From Streptomyces roseoviridis (lineage in GTDB: Bacteria; Actinomycetota; Actinomycetes; Streptomycetales; Streptomycetaceae): a stretch of DNA of 64,000 nt. Made by a program: the position numbers and the translations under genes. The DNA lies in assembly GCF_039535235.1 (NCBI RefSeq), contig NZ_BAAAWU010000001.1, positions 6,823,001 through 6,887,000 on the forward strand, written 5' to 3'. This document shows positions 15,803-29,682 of this stretch, in pieces. The notes beneath the pieces were generated by a model. The model was not told the origin of the DNA and searched no databases. It was given only the letters and a program-made list of their open reading frames with translations. Each line of letters opens with the position of its first letter. The first letter of the stretch is position 1.

Positions 15803-16714
15803 TCACTCGGTGGTGAGCAGGCCGCGGCGGAGCGAGGCGAGGGCGCGGGAGAGCAGGCGTGAGACGTGCATCTGGCTCACGCCCAGCCGCTCGCCGATCT
15901 CGGCCTGGGTGAGCTCGTCGACGAAGCGGAAGTGGAGGATCTGGCGGTCGCGCTCGCCCAGCGCGGTGATGAGAGGAGCGAGGGCGTGGAAGTCCTCGAC
16001 CCGCTCCATGGCGGGATCCTCGGCTCCGATGAGGTCCGCGAAGGCGTCGTCGCCGTCGGACGTGCCCGACCCGTCGATCGGGGCGTCGAGGGAGGCCGAG
16101 GTGTAGCCGTTGGCGGCGATCTTCGCTTCCATGACCTCCTCCTCCGAGAGGTTCATCAGAGCGGCGAGCTCGCTGACCTTGGGCGCGCGCCCCAGGCGGC
16201 TGCTGAGTTCGTCGGTCGCCTTGGCCAGTTCGACCCGCGCCTCCTGCAGCCTGCGGGGAACGTGGACCGCCCAGGAGGTGTCCCGGAAGAACCGCTTGAT
16301 CTCGCCGACGATGTACGGCACCGCGAAGGTCGTGAACTCCACCTCGCGCGACAGGTCGAAGCGGTCGATGGCCTTGATCAGGCCGATCATGCCGACCTGG
16401 GTGATGTCCTCCATGTCGCCCCGGCCGCGGAAGCGTCCGGCGGCGTACCGCACGAGCGACATGTTCATCTCGATCAGGGTGTTGCGCGCGTACTGGTACT
16501 CCTGCGTGCCCTCTTCGAGCAGCGCGAGCTGTTCGAAGAACAGCTTGGAGAGCGAGCGGGCATCCTTCGGGGCCACCTCCTGCGGCGCCGCGACCTCGGG
16601 CAGTGCCCCGACCTTCCCGGTGGCCGTGGCCGTGGCCGTGGCCGTAGCCGTAGTCGCAGCCGTGACCTCGGCCGTAGCCGTGGCCGTTGATGTGGACGCT
16701 GCCATCACGCTCAT
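15803..16714 (-). CDS. SigB/SigF-family RNA polymerase sigma factor
   Basis: 303 residues from ATG at 16714 (GGGAGGGAAG upstream). After a Thr/Ala-repeat leader of ~50 residues come region 2 (MNMSLVRYAAGRFRGRGDME, DITQVGMIGLIKAIDRFDLS, FTTFAVPYIVGEIKRFFRD), region 3 (VPRRLQEARVELAKATDELS, GRAPKVSELAALMNLSEEEV) and region 4 (ALGERDRQILHFRFVDELTQ, AEIGERLGVSQMHVSRLLSR). This is the stress/sporulation group of sigma factors that are held by RsbW-type anti-sigma factors and released by STAS anti-anti-sigma factors. Both partner types are adjacent. It is divergent from the poly-HAMP kinase across a palindrome-containing promoter region. Confidence 0.93.
   Translation of the reverse strand: MSVMAASTSTATATAEVTAATTATATATATATGKVGALPEVAAPQEVAPKDARSLSKLFFEQLALLEEGTQEYQYARNTLIEMNMSLVRYAAGRFRGRGDMEDITQVGMIGLIKAIDRFDLSREVEFTTFAVPYIVGEIKRFFRDTSWAVHVPRRLQEARVELAKATDELSSRLGRAPKVSELAALMNLSEEEVMEAKIAANGYTSASLDAPIDGSGTSDGDDAFADLIGAEDPAMERVEDFHALAPLITALGERDRQILHFRFVDELTQAEIGERLGVSQMHVSRLLSRALASLRRGLLTTE
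16620..16688. repeat. GGCCGT hexamer repeat in the sigma-factor N-terminus
   Basis: Imperfect tandem hexamers (GGCCGT/AGCCGT) that encode the alternating Ala-Thr run at the start of the sigma factor. Such runs change length easily by slippage in steps of two residues. Confidence 0.7.
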
Positions 16715-16881
16715 GATCTTCCCTCCCTGGCGCCTGCCGGCCGGTTGCGGCACGGACGATGAGCGCCGCGTACCCCGAAAACCGGAACTCATGTCCCTCT
16801 TCCTGGACCGATCTCCGTCGGCGGCCGGCGGCCGGATCGCCGTTCACGGTTCGTCCCCGTGAGAGGGTAGGCTGCCCGTAT

Positions 16882-16909
16882 TTGTCGTACGGCAACGATT
16901 ACCGTACGA
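16882..16909. promoter_or_regulatory. TTGYC-N4-GRCAA palindrome, site 3, with a second inverted repeat
   Basis: TTGTCGTACGGCAA at 16882-16895. Overlapping it is TCGTACGG-N9-CCGTACGA (16885-16892 / 16902-16909). It lies between the divergent sigma-factor gene (start 16714) and the kinase gene (start 16986) and could control both. Confidence 0.6.
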
Positions 16910-16985
16910 GGGGGGCGGCCTGTCCAGGCCGTGGCGGTGTCCGGCTGACCGGCGGGGCTCCTAGGCGCGTTCAAGAGGAATGGTC

Positions 16986-23848
<6,863 letters not shown>

Positions 23849-23878
23849 ACCAGGACGGCCGCCCGCCCGGATGAGGAG

Positions 23879-23909
23879 GCGGCCCCGCCCCTCTCCGGGG
23901 CGGGGCCGC
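23879..23909. terminator. bidirectional terminator
   Basis: GCGGCCCCGCCCC-TCTCC-GGGGCGGGGCCGC, a perfect 13-bp stem with a 5-base loop between the convergent phosphatase (stop 23848) and STAS gene (stop 23938). Confidence 0.8.
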
Positions 23910-23937
23910 ACTTCTGTCCTCCGGGGTCGGCGACCGC

Positions 23938-24366
23938 CTACTCCTCCGCACCCCCGCTCGCCGCCTGCCCCGCCGACGGAGCTGCGCCCTCGGCGCCGGA
24001 ATCCTGCTGCCCCACGGCGGCGAGCGCTTCCTCGACGTCCGCGTGGAGGGGGGTCGTCACATGGAGCCCCGTGATCTCGAGAAGCCGGCGGACGGTGGGC
24101 GTCGGAGCCACCAGGTGCACGTCCCCACCCCGCTCGCGCGCCTCCCGGACCGCCTTGATCACGACGTTGAGACCCGAGGAGTCCATGAAGCTCAGCGCCG
24201 AGAGATCCAGCACGAGATGCCGGCGCCCGTGCAGGAACTGATTGGCGACGTGGTGGTGCAGGAACGTGGCGGTGTCGACATCCATTTCGCCACCCACGGT
24301 CAGGATCGCCGTTTCGGCGTCCCACACCTTGACGTCGATGTCCAGGTTCTCTTCATGAACGGGCAT
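23938..24366 (-). CDS. STAS-domain anti-anti-sigma factor (RsbV-like)
   Basis: 142 residues from ATG at 24366 (CAGGAGCT upstream). STAS core: ILTVGGEMDVDTATFLHHHV, LVLDLSALSFMDSSGLNVVI with the phosphorylatable Ser in MDSSGL, then VHLVAPTPTVRRLLEITGLH. The C-terminal 25 residues are Ala/Gly/Glu-rich. In its dephosphorylated form such a protein displaces a sigma factor from its HATPase anti-sigma factor. It is a likely substrate of the PP2C proteins around it. A palindrome of the island type (24456-24469) sits 90 bases before its start. Confidence 0.9.
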   Translation of the reverse strand: MPVHEENLDIDVKVWDAETAILTVGGEMDVDTATFLHHHVANQFLHGRRHLVLDLSALSFMDSSGLNVVIKAVREARERGGDVHLVAPTPTVRRLLEITGLHVTTPLHADVEEALAAVGQQDSGAEGAAPSAGQAASGGAEE

Positions 24367-24455
24367 AGCTCCTGCTTCCTGCAGACTTGGTCGGTTCGAG
24401 CCGAGCGGCGGACCGCCGCCCCGCAGCGCAGACAACCCCACACTGCCCCGATATC

Positions 24456-24469
24456 TTGTCATCCGACAA
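24456..24469. promoter_or_regulatory. TTGYC-N4-GRCAA palindrome, site 4
   Basis: TTGTCATCCGACAA, a perfect TTGTC/GACAA pair. It lies 90 bases upstream of the minus-strand STAS gene, bordered by A/T-rich ATAT on both sides that could form the -10 region. Confidence 0.6.
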
Positions 24470-24772
24470 ATATGAGCGGGATCACCGGCGGCCGGTACGA
24501 GCGGGTGTCGGGGCGCTCACCGGACAGCGTGCGGTGCGGGTGGCGTGGGCACCCCGCGACCGCCTCGCTCGGACGCGCGGCCGCGGAGACGCGGAGAACG
24601 CGCGACGAGATGCGCACGCCGGTCATCCGGGGTCCCGGCCTGTGCCGCGGCGAGCGGCCCCGTGCGCCACCTGGCGCGCGGGGGCCCGAACGAGACATCC
24701 CGCACAACCAGCCAACATAGCGAGCCTTTCGGGGTACGCGCCTCTCAGGCAAGGGGCGACGCCCGCAGACTG
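24470..24772. other. gene-free stretch between the STAS promoter and the duplicated unit
   Basis: About 300 bases between two copies of the shared palindrome. Frames here are Arg/Pro-rich without family features. It corresponds in place to the CBS fossil beside copy 1, but I find no CBS remnant here. Confidence 0.45.
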
Positions 24773-24786
24773 TTGTCGTTTGACAA
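24773..24786. promoter_or_regulatory. TTGYC-N4-GRCAA palindrome, site 5
   Basis: TTGTCGTTTGACAA inside TGTTGTC-GTTT-GACAACA (24771-24788), the most symmetric of the six. It is the counterpart of site 1 and lies about 140 bases beyond the stop of the second MarR copy. Confidence 0.6.
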
Positions 24787-24796
24787 CAATAGCTGG

Positions 24797-24871
24797 AAGG
24801 CAACAAGGTAGCCATGTCGGATGTGAGCGGGGAAGGACCACGAATGCTCCGGTGGGCGGAGACCGCTCCGT
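24797..24871 (+). other. conserved non-coding block downstream of the MarR gene (copy 2)
   Basis: Counterpart of 10148-10224. It retains the three-arm set CTCCG (24847-24851), CGGAG (24857-24861) and CTCCG (24866-24870), with the same loop lengths; the only loop change is ATCG to ACCG. Confidence 0.4.
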
Positions 24872-24924
24872 GTACGGATGGCCGGCGCCAGGGGACGACG
24901 GCGGCACCGGTGCCCCCCGGTGGA

Positions 24925-25410
24925 TCAGGCCGTCCGGCTGCCGGAATCCACGGCAGTGCCGTGTATCTGCGTCGCCGCCGTGGAGCAGAACGCCTCCAGT
25001 CCCTCCAGCAGCGCGACGCGCTTGGCGGCGGGCATGCCGGCCAGCACCTTCTGCAACTCCTGTTCCCTGCGGGCCCGCAGCTCGGCGAGGAAGACACGGC
25101 CTCGGCCGCTCAGGTGCAGGCGCACCTCCCGCCGGTCCTCCGCGCCCATCACCCGCTCGACGAATCCGGCGGCTTGGAGGCGGTCGCACAGCCGGCTCGT
25201 CGACGGCGGGGTGGAAGCCAGCGTCTCCGCGAGCGTGCGCAGGTTGATGCCGTCGTGGTGCTCCAGGATGTGCAGCACGCGCAGCTGGGACGCGGAGGTC
25301 GGAGCGGTCGACGCCCGGCCCCAGACGACCTCCAGCAGCTCGACGGCCGTCGTGGTCACACGCGCGACCTCATCGGGCTCGGGGCGGCGGCGGAAGGCAG
25401 TCACGGTCAC
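24925..25410 (-). CDS. MarR-family regulator, copy 3 (paralogue of copy 1)
   Basis: 161 residues from GTG at 25410. Nearly the same as the protein at 10276-10758 across the DNA-binding part (TLAETLASTPPSTSRLCDRL, AAGFVERVMGAEDRREVRLH), with a slightly different C-terminus (HGTAVDSGSRTA). The promoter side is also conserved with copy 1 up to CTAGG (10791-10795 / 25443-25447), including GGCACTGGGGTGCC. It is divergent from the PP2C gene at 25559, repeating the copy 1 layout. If both paralogues bind the same palindrome, they could cross-regulate or form mixed dimers. Confidence 0.88.
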   Translation of the reverse strand: MTVTAFRRRPEPDEVARVTTTAVELLEVVWGRASTAPTSASQLRVLHILEHHDGINLRTLAETLASTPPSTSRLCDRLQAAGFVERVMGAEDRREVRLHLSGRGRVFLAELRARREQELQKVLAGMPAAKRVALLEGLEAFCSTAATQIHGTAVDSGSRTA

Positions 25411-25502
25411 ACTCTCGCAGGCACTGGGGTGCCTGTCAGCGTACTAGGTGTTGGCGCCGGATACAGATGACTTGGTCGACCGCTGCGGCAGCTTCGCGGG
25501 CC

Positions 25503-25518
25503 CGGGTTCGCGAACCCG
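25503..25518. promoter_or_regulatory. 16-bp perfect palindrome before PP2C copy 3
   Basis: CGGGTTCGCGAACCCG, 41 bases upstream of the ATG at 25559. It is absent from the otherwise similar promoter of copy 1, so it would give this copy its own control. Confidence 0.45.
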
Positions 25519-25558
25519 TCACACCGGTCGACCGCGGAAGAATGGTGGTATTTCCCTC

Positions 25559-26737
25559 ATGGACAGACTCATCGCCGCTGAGCGCGCGCTGCGCACAGCG
25601 GCTCCCGATGCGTTGCTCGACGCCATCCGTGCCGTACTGATCGAGCAGTACGGCGCGGAGGACGTCGAGCTGCTCATGGCCGACTACGGCCTGACGGTGC
25701 TTCAGCCGGTCTCCGTGCTCCCGCACACCCTGGAGCCGGTCCCGGCGCACAACAGCCCGGCCGGCCGGGCCTTCGGTTCCCAGGAGCCCCACTGCGAGGA
25801 ACTGCGCGACGGACGGGCACGCCTCCACCTGCCGGTGTCGGTCCGCGGTGACCGCCTCGGCGTGCTCTCCGTGACGCTGCCCGGGTGCGACACCGCGCGG
25901 CAGGACCAGTCCGAACTGGCCGAGATCGCCGGGCTCCTCGGGCGCGAGGTGGTGGTGGCGGAGCGGGACACCGACCTCTATCTCCAGGCCCGCCGCAAGG
26001 ACCGGCTGACCCTGGCCGCCGAGATGCAGTGGCAGCTGCTGCCCGGCCGTTCGTGTTCGCGGCCCGAGTACGAGCTGGGGGCCCAGCTGGAGCCGGCGTA
26101 CGCGATCTTCGGCGACAACTTCGACTGGTCGGCCACCGCCGACCGTCTGATGCTGTACGTCACCAACGGCATGGGGGAGGGGATAGAGGCGGCGTTGCTG
26201 ACGAACCTGGCCATCAACGCCCTGCGCAACGCGCGGCGCGCGGGCATCTCCATCGCCGACCAGGCGGCCCTGGCCGACCAGGCCGTCTACGCCCACTACC
26301 ACGGGCGCTGCTACCTGTCGGTCCTCATGTTCGACTTCGACCTCGCGACCGGCCGTGCCAAGGTCGTGGACGCGGGCTCCCCCCAGCTGCTGCGCCTGCG
26401 CGACGGTGTCGTGGAGCGCGTCGACTTCGAGGCCCAGCTGCCGCTCGGGATGTTCGAGGAGACGGACTACGTGCCCCAGGACTTCCAGGTCGAGCCGGGG
26501 GACCGGCTCGTCTTCGTCAGCGACGGCGTGCACGCCGTGGCGTCCCCCAAGGGCGAGACGTACGGGGACCAGGCCCTCGCCCGCGCCATCCAGTCCACCC
26601 GCCTGCTGCCCGCCGCCGAGGTGCCGCGCGCGATCCTGAGGGAGCTGACCGGGCACCGTGGCAGGCCCGCACCGGACGACGACGCCCTGATCGTCTGCCT
26701 CGACTGGCGGGGAAGGCCGGACGGCGCCGCCGCCTGA
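25559..26737 (+). CDS. GAF-like + SpoIIE/PP2C-type protein, copy 3 (altered metal site)
   Basis: 392 residues from ATG at 25559. Paralogue of the 10905 protein; bases 25938-26300 differ from 11284-11644 at only a handful of positions, while the first ~350 bases are clearly diverged. Motifs: FGDNFDW, VTNGMGEG with Asn203 instead of the second metal Asp (as in copy 1), FVSDGVHAV and DDDALIVCLDW. Sharing the Asn in both copies argues against a random loss. It probably belongs to the same switch as copies 1 and 2; a structural or sensory role is as likely as catalysis. Confidence 0.85.
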   Translation: MDRLIAAERALRTAAPDALLDAIRAVLIEQYGAEDVELLMADYGLTVLQPVSVLPHTLEPVPAHNSPAGRAFGSQEPHCEELRDGRARLHLPVSVRGDRLGVLSVTLPGCDTARQDQSELAEIAGLLGREVVVAERDTDLYLQARRKDRLTLAAEMQWQLLPGRSCSRPEYELGAQLEPAYAIFGDNFDWSATADRLMLYVTNGMGEGIEAALLTNLAINALRNARRAGISIADQAALADQAVYAHYHGRCYLSVLMFDFDLATGRAKVVDAGSPQLLRLRDGVVERVDFEAQLPLGMFEETDYVPQDFQVEPGDRLVFVSDGVHAVASPKGETYGDQALARAIQSTRLLPAAEVPRAILRELTGHRGRPAPDDDALIVCLDWRGRPDGAAA

Positions 26738-26798
26738 GGCGAGGGGTCCCGATTGTGTCGATCGCGTGTTGGTCCCCTCGTGGCCCTCACGCTAACGT

Positions 26799-26812
26799 TT
26801 GTCATGTAGCAA
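26799..26812. promoter_or_regulatory. TTGYC-N4-GRCAA palindrome, site 6 (imperfect)
   Basis: TTGTCATGTAGCAA, one mismatch in the right arm, followed by TAAT. It lies 57 bases upstream of rsbR and so in the promoter of the whole rsb operon. Confidence 0.5.
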
Positions 26813-26868
26813 TAATCGCTTGACGGCTCGCCGCCCGGCCGGCCGCCAAGGCTCACAGCAGGGAGACG

Positions 26869-27756
26869 ATGCAGGTGGCGGAGTACCACACGGACCCCGA
26901 GGCGACACGGACCCTGGCCGCGTTCCTGGCGGGACGCCGGGAGCAGATCGCCCAGCGGTGGGCCGACACCGCCTTGTTCCGTACGGTCTTCACCGTCTCA
27001 CGGGACGAAGCGGTCGAGGCGTGCAAGGCCGTCGTGGACTCCCTGGCCGACGTGGCGAGCACCGGACGCCTGGAGGACGTCGCCGCGCCCGGGTTCGCCG
27101 CCGTCCGGGACCAGCTCGGCCGGATGGCCGTGTCCAGGTCCCAGGCCGGGTTCAGCGCCGCCCAGATCGCCGAAGAGGTGGCGGCCCTGCGCGAGCCGGT
27201 GACCGAGCTGCTGCGCGCCGAGCACGACGACGCCTCCGACTCCCACGCCGTGCTCGCGCTGACCGTCCTGATGGGCACCCTCAGGCTGGTGGTCATGCAG
27301 ACGACGGTCAGCGCCGGCGAGGAACTGATCGCCAGACAGCGCGAGCAACTGCTCGAAGTGGCCACCCCCGTCATCAAGCTGTGGGAGGGCGTCGTCGCCG
27401 TGCCGCTGATCGGCACCCTGGACAGCGCCCGCAGCCAGGTCGTGATGGAGAACCTGCTGGAAGCGATCATCGACCAGCGGGCGCGGTACGCCATCCTCGA
27501 CATCACCGGAGTGGCGACCGTCGACTCGCTCGTGGCCCAGCACCTGATGAAGACCGTCGCGGCGGCGCGGCTGATGGGCGCGGAGTGCATCGTCTCCGGC
27601 ATCCGCCCGGCCATCGCGCAGACCATCGTCCACCTCGGCATCGACCTCGGGTCGATCCTCACGCGGGCCAGCCTCGCCGACGCCCTGGCGTACGCCCTCA
27701 CCCAGCAGGGCATCGTCGTCTCCTCGCGCCCGGCCTCCGGAGCGAACGCGCGGTGA
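26869..27756 (+). CDS. rsbR: RsbR-like stressosome protein
   Basis: 295 residues from ATG at 26869 (GGGAGACG upstream). Residues 1-165 form the helical RsbR N-terminal sensory domain (FLAGRREQIAQRWADTALFR). Residues ~170-285 are STAS: ELIARQREQLLEVATPVIKL, YAILDITGVATVDSLVAQHL, VSGIRPAIAQTIVHLGIDLG. In B. subtilis RsbR the two phosphorylation sites are Thr171 and Thr205; here the first is Ser (VDSLV) and the second is Thr (AQTIV). RsbR and RsbS build the stressosome shell that captures the kinase RsbT until stress. First gene of a five-gene overlapping operon. Confidence 0.92.
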   Translation: MQVAEYHTDPEATRTLAAFLAGRREQIAQRWADTALFRTVFTVSRDEAVEACKAVVDSLADVASTGRLEDVAAPGFAAVRDQLGRMAVSRSQAGFSAAQIAEEVAALREPVTELLRAEHDDASDSHAVLALTVLMGTLRLVVMQTTVSAGEELIARQREQLLEVATPVIKLWEGVVAVPLIGTLDSARSQVVMENLLEAIIDQRARYAILDITGVATVDSLVAQHLMKTVAAARLMGAECIVSGIRPAIAQTIVHLGIDLGSILTRASLADALAYALTQQGIVVSSRPASGANAR

Positions 27757-28172
27757 CCGGCTTCTCCTCCTCCCGCTCCGGGACCGTGCCGGTCCTGGTG
27801 CTCGGGGACGTCCTGCTGGTCACCTTGCAGGGCGAGCTGCACGACAGCGTCGCCGAACAGCTCCAGCAGGACCTCGCCCAGAGCATCGCGACCAGCCCGG
27901 CGCCGGTGCGCGGCCTGGTGATCGACATCTCCGGAGTCGAGATCGTCGACTCGTTCCTCGGCCGGATCCTGGCCGAGATCGCCTCGACCGCACGCCTGCT
28001 GGCCACCCGGACCGTGCTGGCCGGCATGCGGCCCGCCGTCGCGATCACCCTGGTCGAGCTGGGACTCACCCTGCCCGGCCTGACCACGGCCCTGGACGTC
28101 GACCGGGCGCTCGCGCTGCTGGGCGACGCCCCGGCGGGCTCCTCACCCGCTCAGCCGGAAGAGGGTGTGTGA
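27753..28172 (+). CDS. rsbS: RsbS-like STAS protein
   Basis: 139 residues from GTG at 27753, overlapping the rsbR stop as GTGA. A single STAS domain: PVLVLGDVLLVTLQGELHDS, GLVIDISGVEIVDSFLGRIL with the conserved phosphorylated Ser in VDSFLGR, and TVLAGMRPAVAITLVELGLT. RsbS is the core scaffold subunit of the stressosome and the inhibitor of RsbT; phosphorylation of the Ser by RsbT releases RsbT. Gene order R-S-T is the standard one. Confidence 0.93.
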   Translation: MTGFSSSRSGTVPVLVLGDVLLVTLQGELHDSVAEQLQQDLAQSIATSPAPVRGLVIDISGVEIVDSFLGRILAEIASTARLLATRTVLAGMRPAVAITLVELGLTLPGLTTALDVDRALALLGDAPAGSSPAQPEEGV

Positions 28173-28615
28173 TGCATGACCCACTCGTCTCGACGGCACG
28201 CCTGCCGATCGGCTCGGACGCGGATCTCGCGTGGGTGCGCCAGCAGGTGCGCAAGGCCGCCTCGGGGCTCGGCTTCAGCCTGGTCCAGCAGACCAAGCTG
28301 GTCACCGCGGCCAGCGAACTGGCCCGCAACACCCTCGTGCACGGAGGCGGCGGCCACGTGGAGATGACGGTGCTCGACGACGGCGGCCGTCGCGGGCTGC
28401 GGCTGTCCTTCGTCGACACCGGCCCCGGCATCCGGGACGTCGAGCTGGCCATGACCGACGGCTACACCTCAGGCGGCGGCCTGGGCCTCGGCCTGAGCGG
28501 GGCCAAGCGGCTCGTCCAGGAGTTCACGCTCGACACCCGTCCCGGGGAGGGCACCACCGTCACCGTCACGGACTGGACCTGCGGCGTCCCCTCGCCCCGG
28601 ACGGGAGCGCCGTGA
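28172..28615 (+). CDS. rsbT: RsbT-like switch kinase
   Basis: 147 residues from ATG at 28172, overlapping the rsbS stop by one base (TGATG); GTG 28169 is an alternative. HATPase motifs: LVTAASELARNTLVHGGGGH (N box), LSFVDTGPGIRDVELAMTDG (G1) and SGGGLGLGLSGAKRLVQEF (G2), all typical of RsbT. It phosphorylates RsbS and RsbR and, once free, activates an RsbU-type phosphatase by binding. A suitable target, the 29679 protein, is in the same operon. Confidence 0.93.
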   Translation: MHDPLVSTARLPIGSDADLAWVRQQVRKAASGLGFSLVQQTKLVTAASELARNTLVHGGGGHVEMTVLDDGGRRGLRLSFVDTGPGIRDVELAMTDGYTSGGGLGLGLSGAKRLVQEFTLDTRPGEGTTVTVTDWTCGVPSPRTGAP

Positions 28616-29682
28616 GCAGGGTCTGGGACGTCCCCGTGCAGGAGAGCACCAGGGTCAGGGACGTACGCGTCGCCGCGGAGGCCGCCTGCGCCGCCCTGGG
28701 ACTGGACGCGCACGCGGCGGCCGTCGCGGCGCTCGTGGCCACCGAACTCGCCACCAACCTCGTCAAGCACGCCAACGGCGGCCGCGTCGTCATCAACCTG
28801 ACCGGCCCCTCCGGCGGCCCGGCGCACGCCGACCCCTGCGTACAGATCACCTCCCTCGACCACGGGCCGGGCATCCCCGACGTCGCGGTGGCGCTGGCGG
28901 ACGGCTACACCACCGCCCTCTCCTCGCTCGGCGCCGGGCTCGGCACGTGCGTGCGCATATCCAGGGAGTTCGACCTGCACAGCCGGCCGGGCCGGGGCAC
29001 GGTCGCCGTCGCGCGCGTCGGCCGCACCCGGCAGGCGTCCGGCCCGCAGCCGCGGCCGGCCCAGGCCACCGGCGCCCGCGCCGGCGGAATCAACGCCTCC
29101 CTCGGCCATGCCGAACAGTCCGGCGACGCCTTCAGCTGGGTCCGCTCGGGACCACGGCTCACCCTCATGCTCGCCGACGGACTCGGCCACGGTCCGAAGG
29201 CGGCCGAAGCCTCCACCACCGCCGTCGAGGAACTGGCGAAGAAGGCGGATCTGCCGCCCGCGGACATCCTGCGCCACCTGCACACGGCGCTCCGGCCCAC
29301 CCGCGGCGCGGCCGTCGCCGTCGCGCAGCTCGACGAGACCACGCGACGACTGTCGTTCGCCGGCGTCGGCAACATCGGCGCCCGCCTGCGCACCGGCGAC
29401 GGATGGAGGCACCTCATATCCCACCCGGGCATCGTCGGAGCCCACTTCCCCGCCACCGTGCCCGTGCACCGGGCGGACTGGCGCTCGGACAGCCTGCTCG
29501 TCCTGCACAGCGACGGCCTGCCCAGCCGATGGGTGCCGCCGCAGGAGCCCCAGCTCCTCGCTCGTGACCCGGCCGTGGTGGCCGCGGTCATCCTGCGGGA
29601 CGCCGGCAGCGCCGCGCGCCCCCTGCGCGACGACACCAGCGTGGCCGTACTCGCCCCCGACCTCCTGGACGGACGTCCATGA
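28612..29682 (+). CDS. HATPase + RsbX-like phosphatase fusion
   Basis: 356 residues from GTG at 28612 (GTGA overlap with rsbT). Residues 1-140 are a second RsbT/W-like HATPase (ATELATNLVKHANGGRVVIN, SLDHGPGIPDVAVALADGYT). Residues ~160-350 are a small PP2C domain of the RsbX kind: SGDAFSW, LMLADGLGHGPKAAEA, VLHSDGLPSRW and RDDTSVAVL, with the metal Asps present. RsbX resets the stressosome by dephosphorylating RsbS and RsbR. Having kinase-fold and resetting phosphatase in one chain puts opposing activities in a single protein. Confidence 0.88.
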   Translation: MSRVWDVPVQESTRVRDVRVAAEAACAALGLDAHAAAVAALVATELATNLVKHANGGRVVINLTGPSGGPAHADPCVQITSLDHGPGIPDVAVALADGYTTALSSLGAGLGTCVRISREFDLHSRPGRGTVAVARVGRTRQASGPQPRPAQATGARAGGINASLGHAEQSGDAFSWVRSGPRLTLMLADGLGHGPKAAEASTTAVEELAKKADLPPADILRHLHTALRPTRGAAVAVAQLDETTRRLSFAGVGNIGARLRTGDGWRHLISHPGIVGAHFPATVPVHRADWRSDSLLVLHSDGLPSRWVPPQEPQLLARDPAVVAAVILRDAGSAARPLRDDTSVAVLAPDLLDGRP

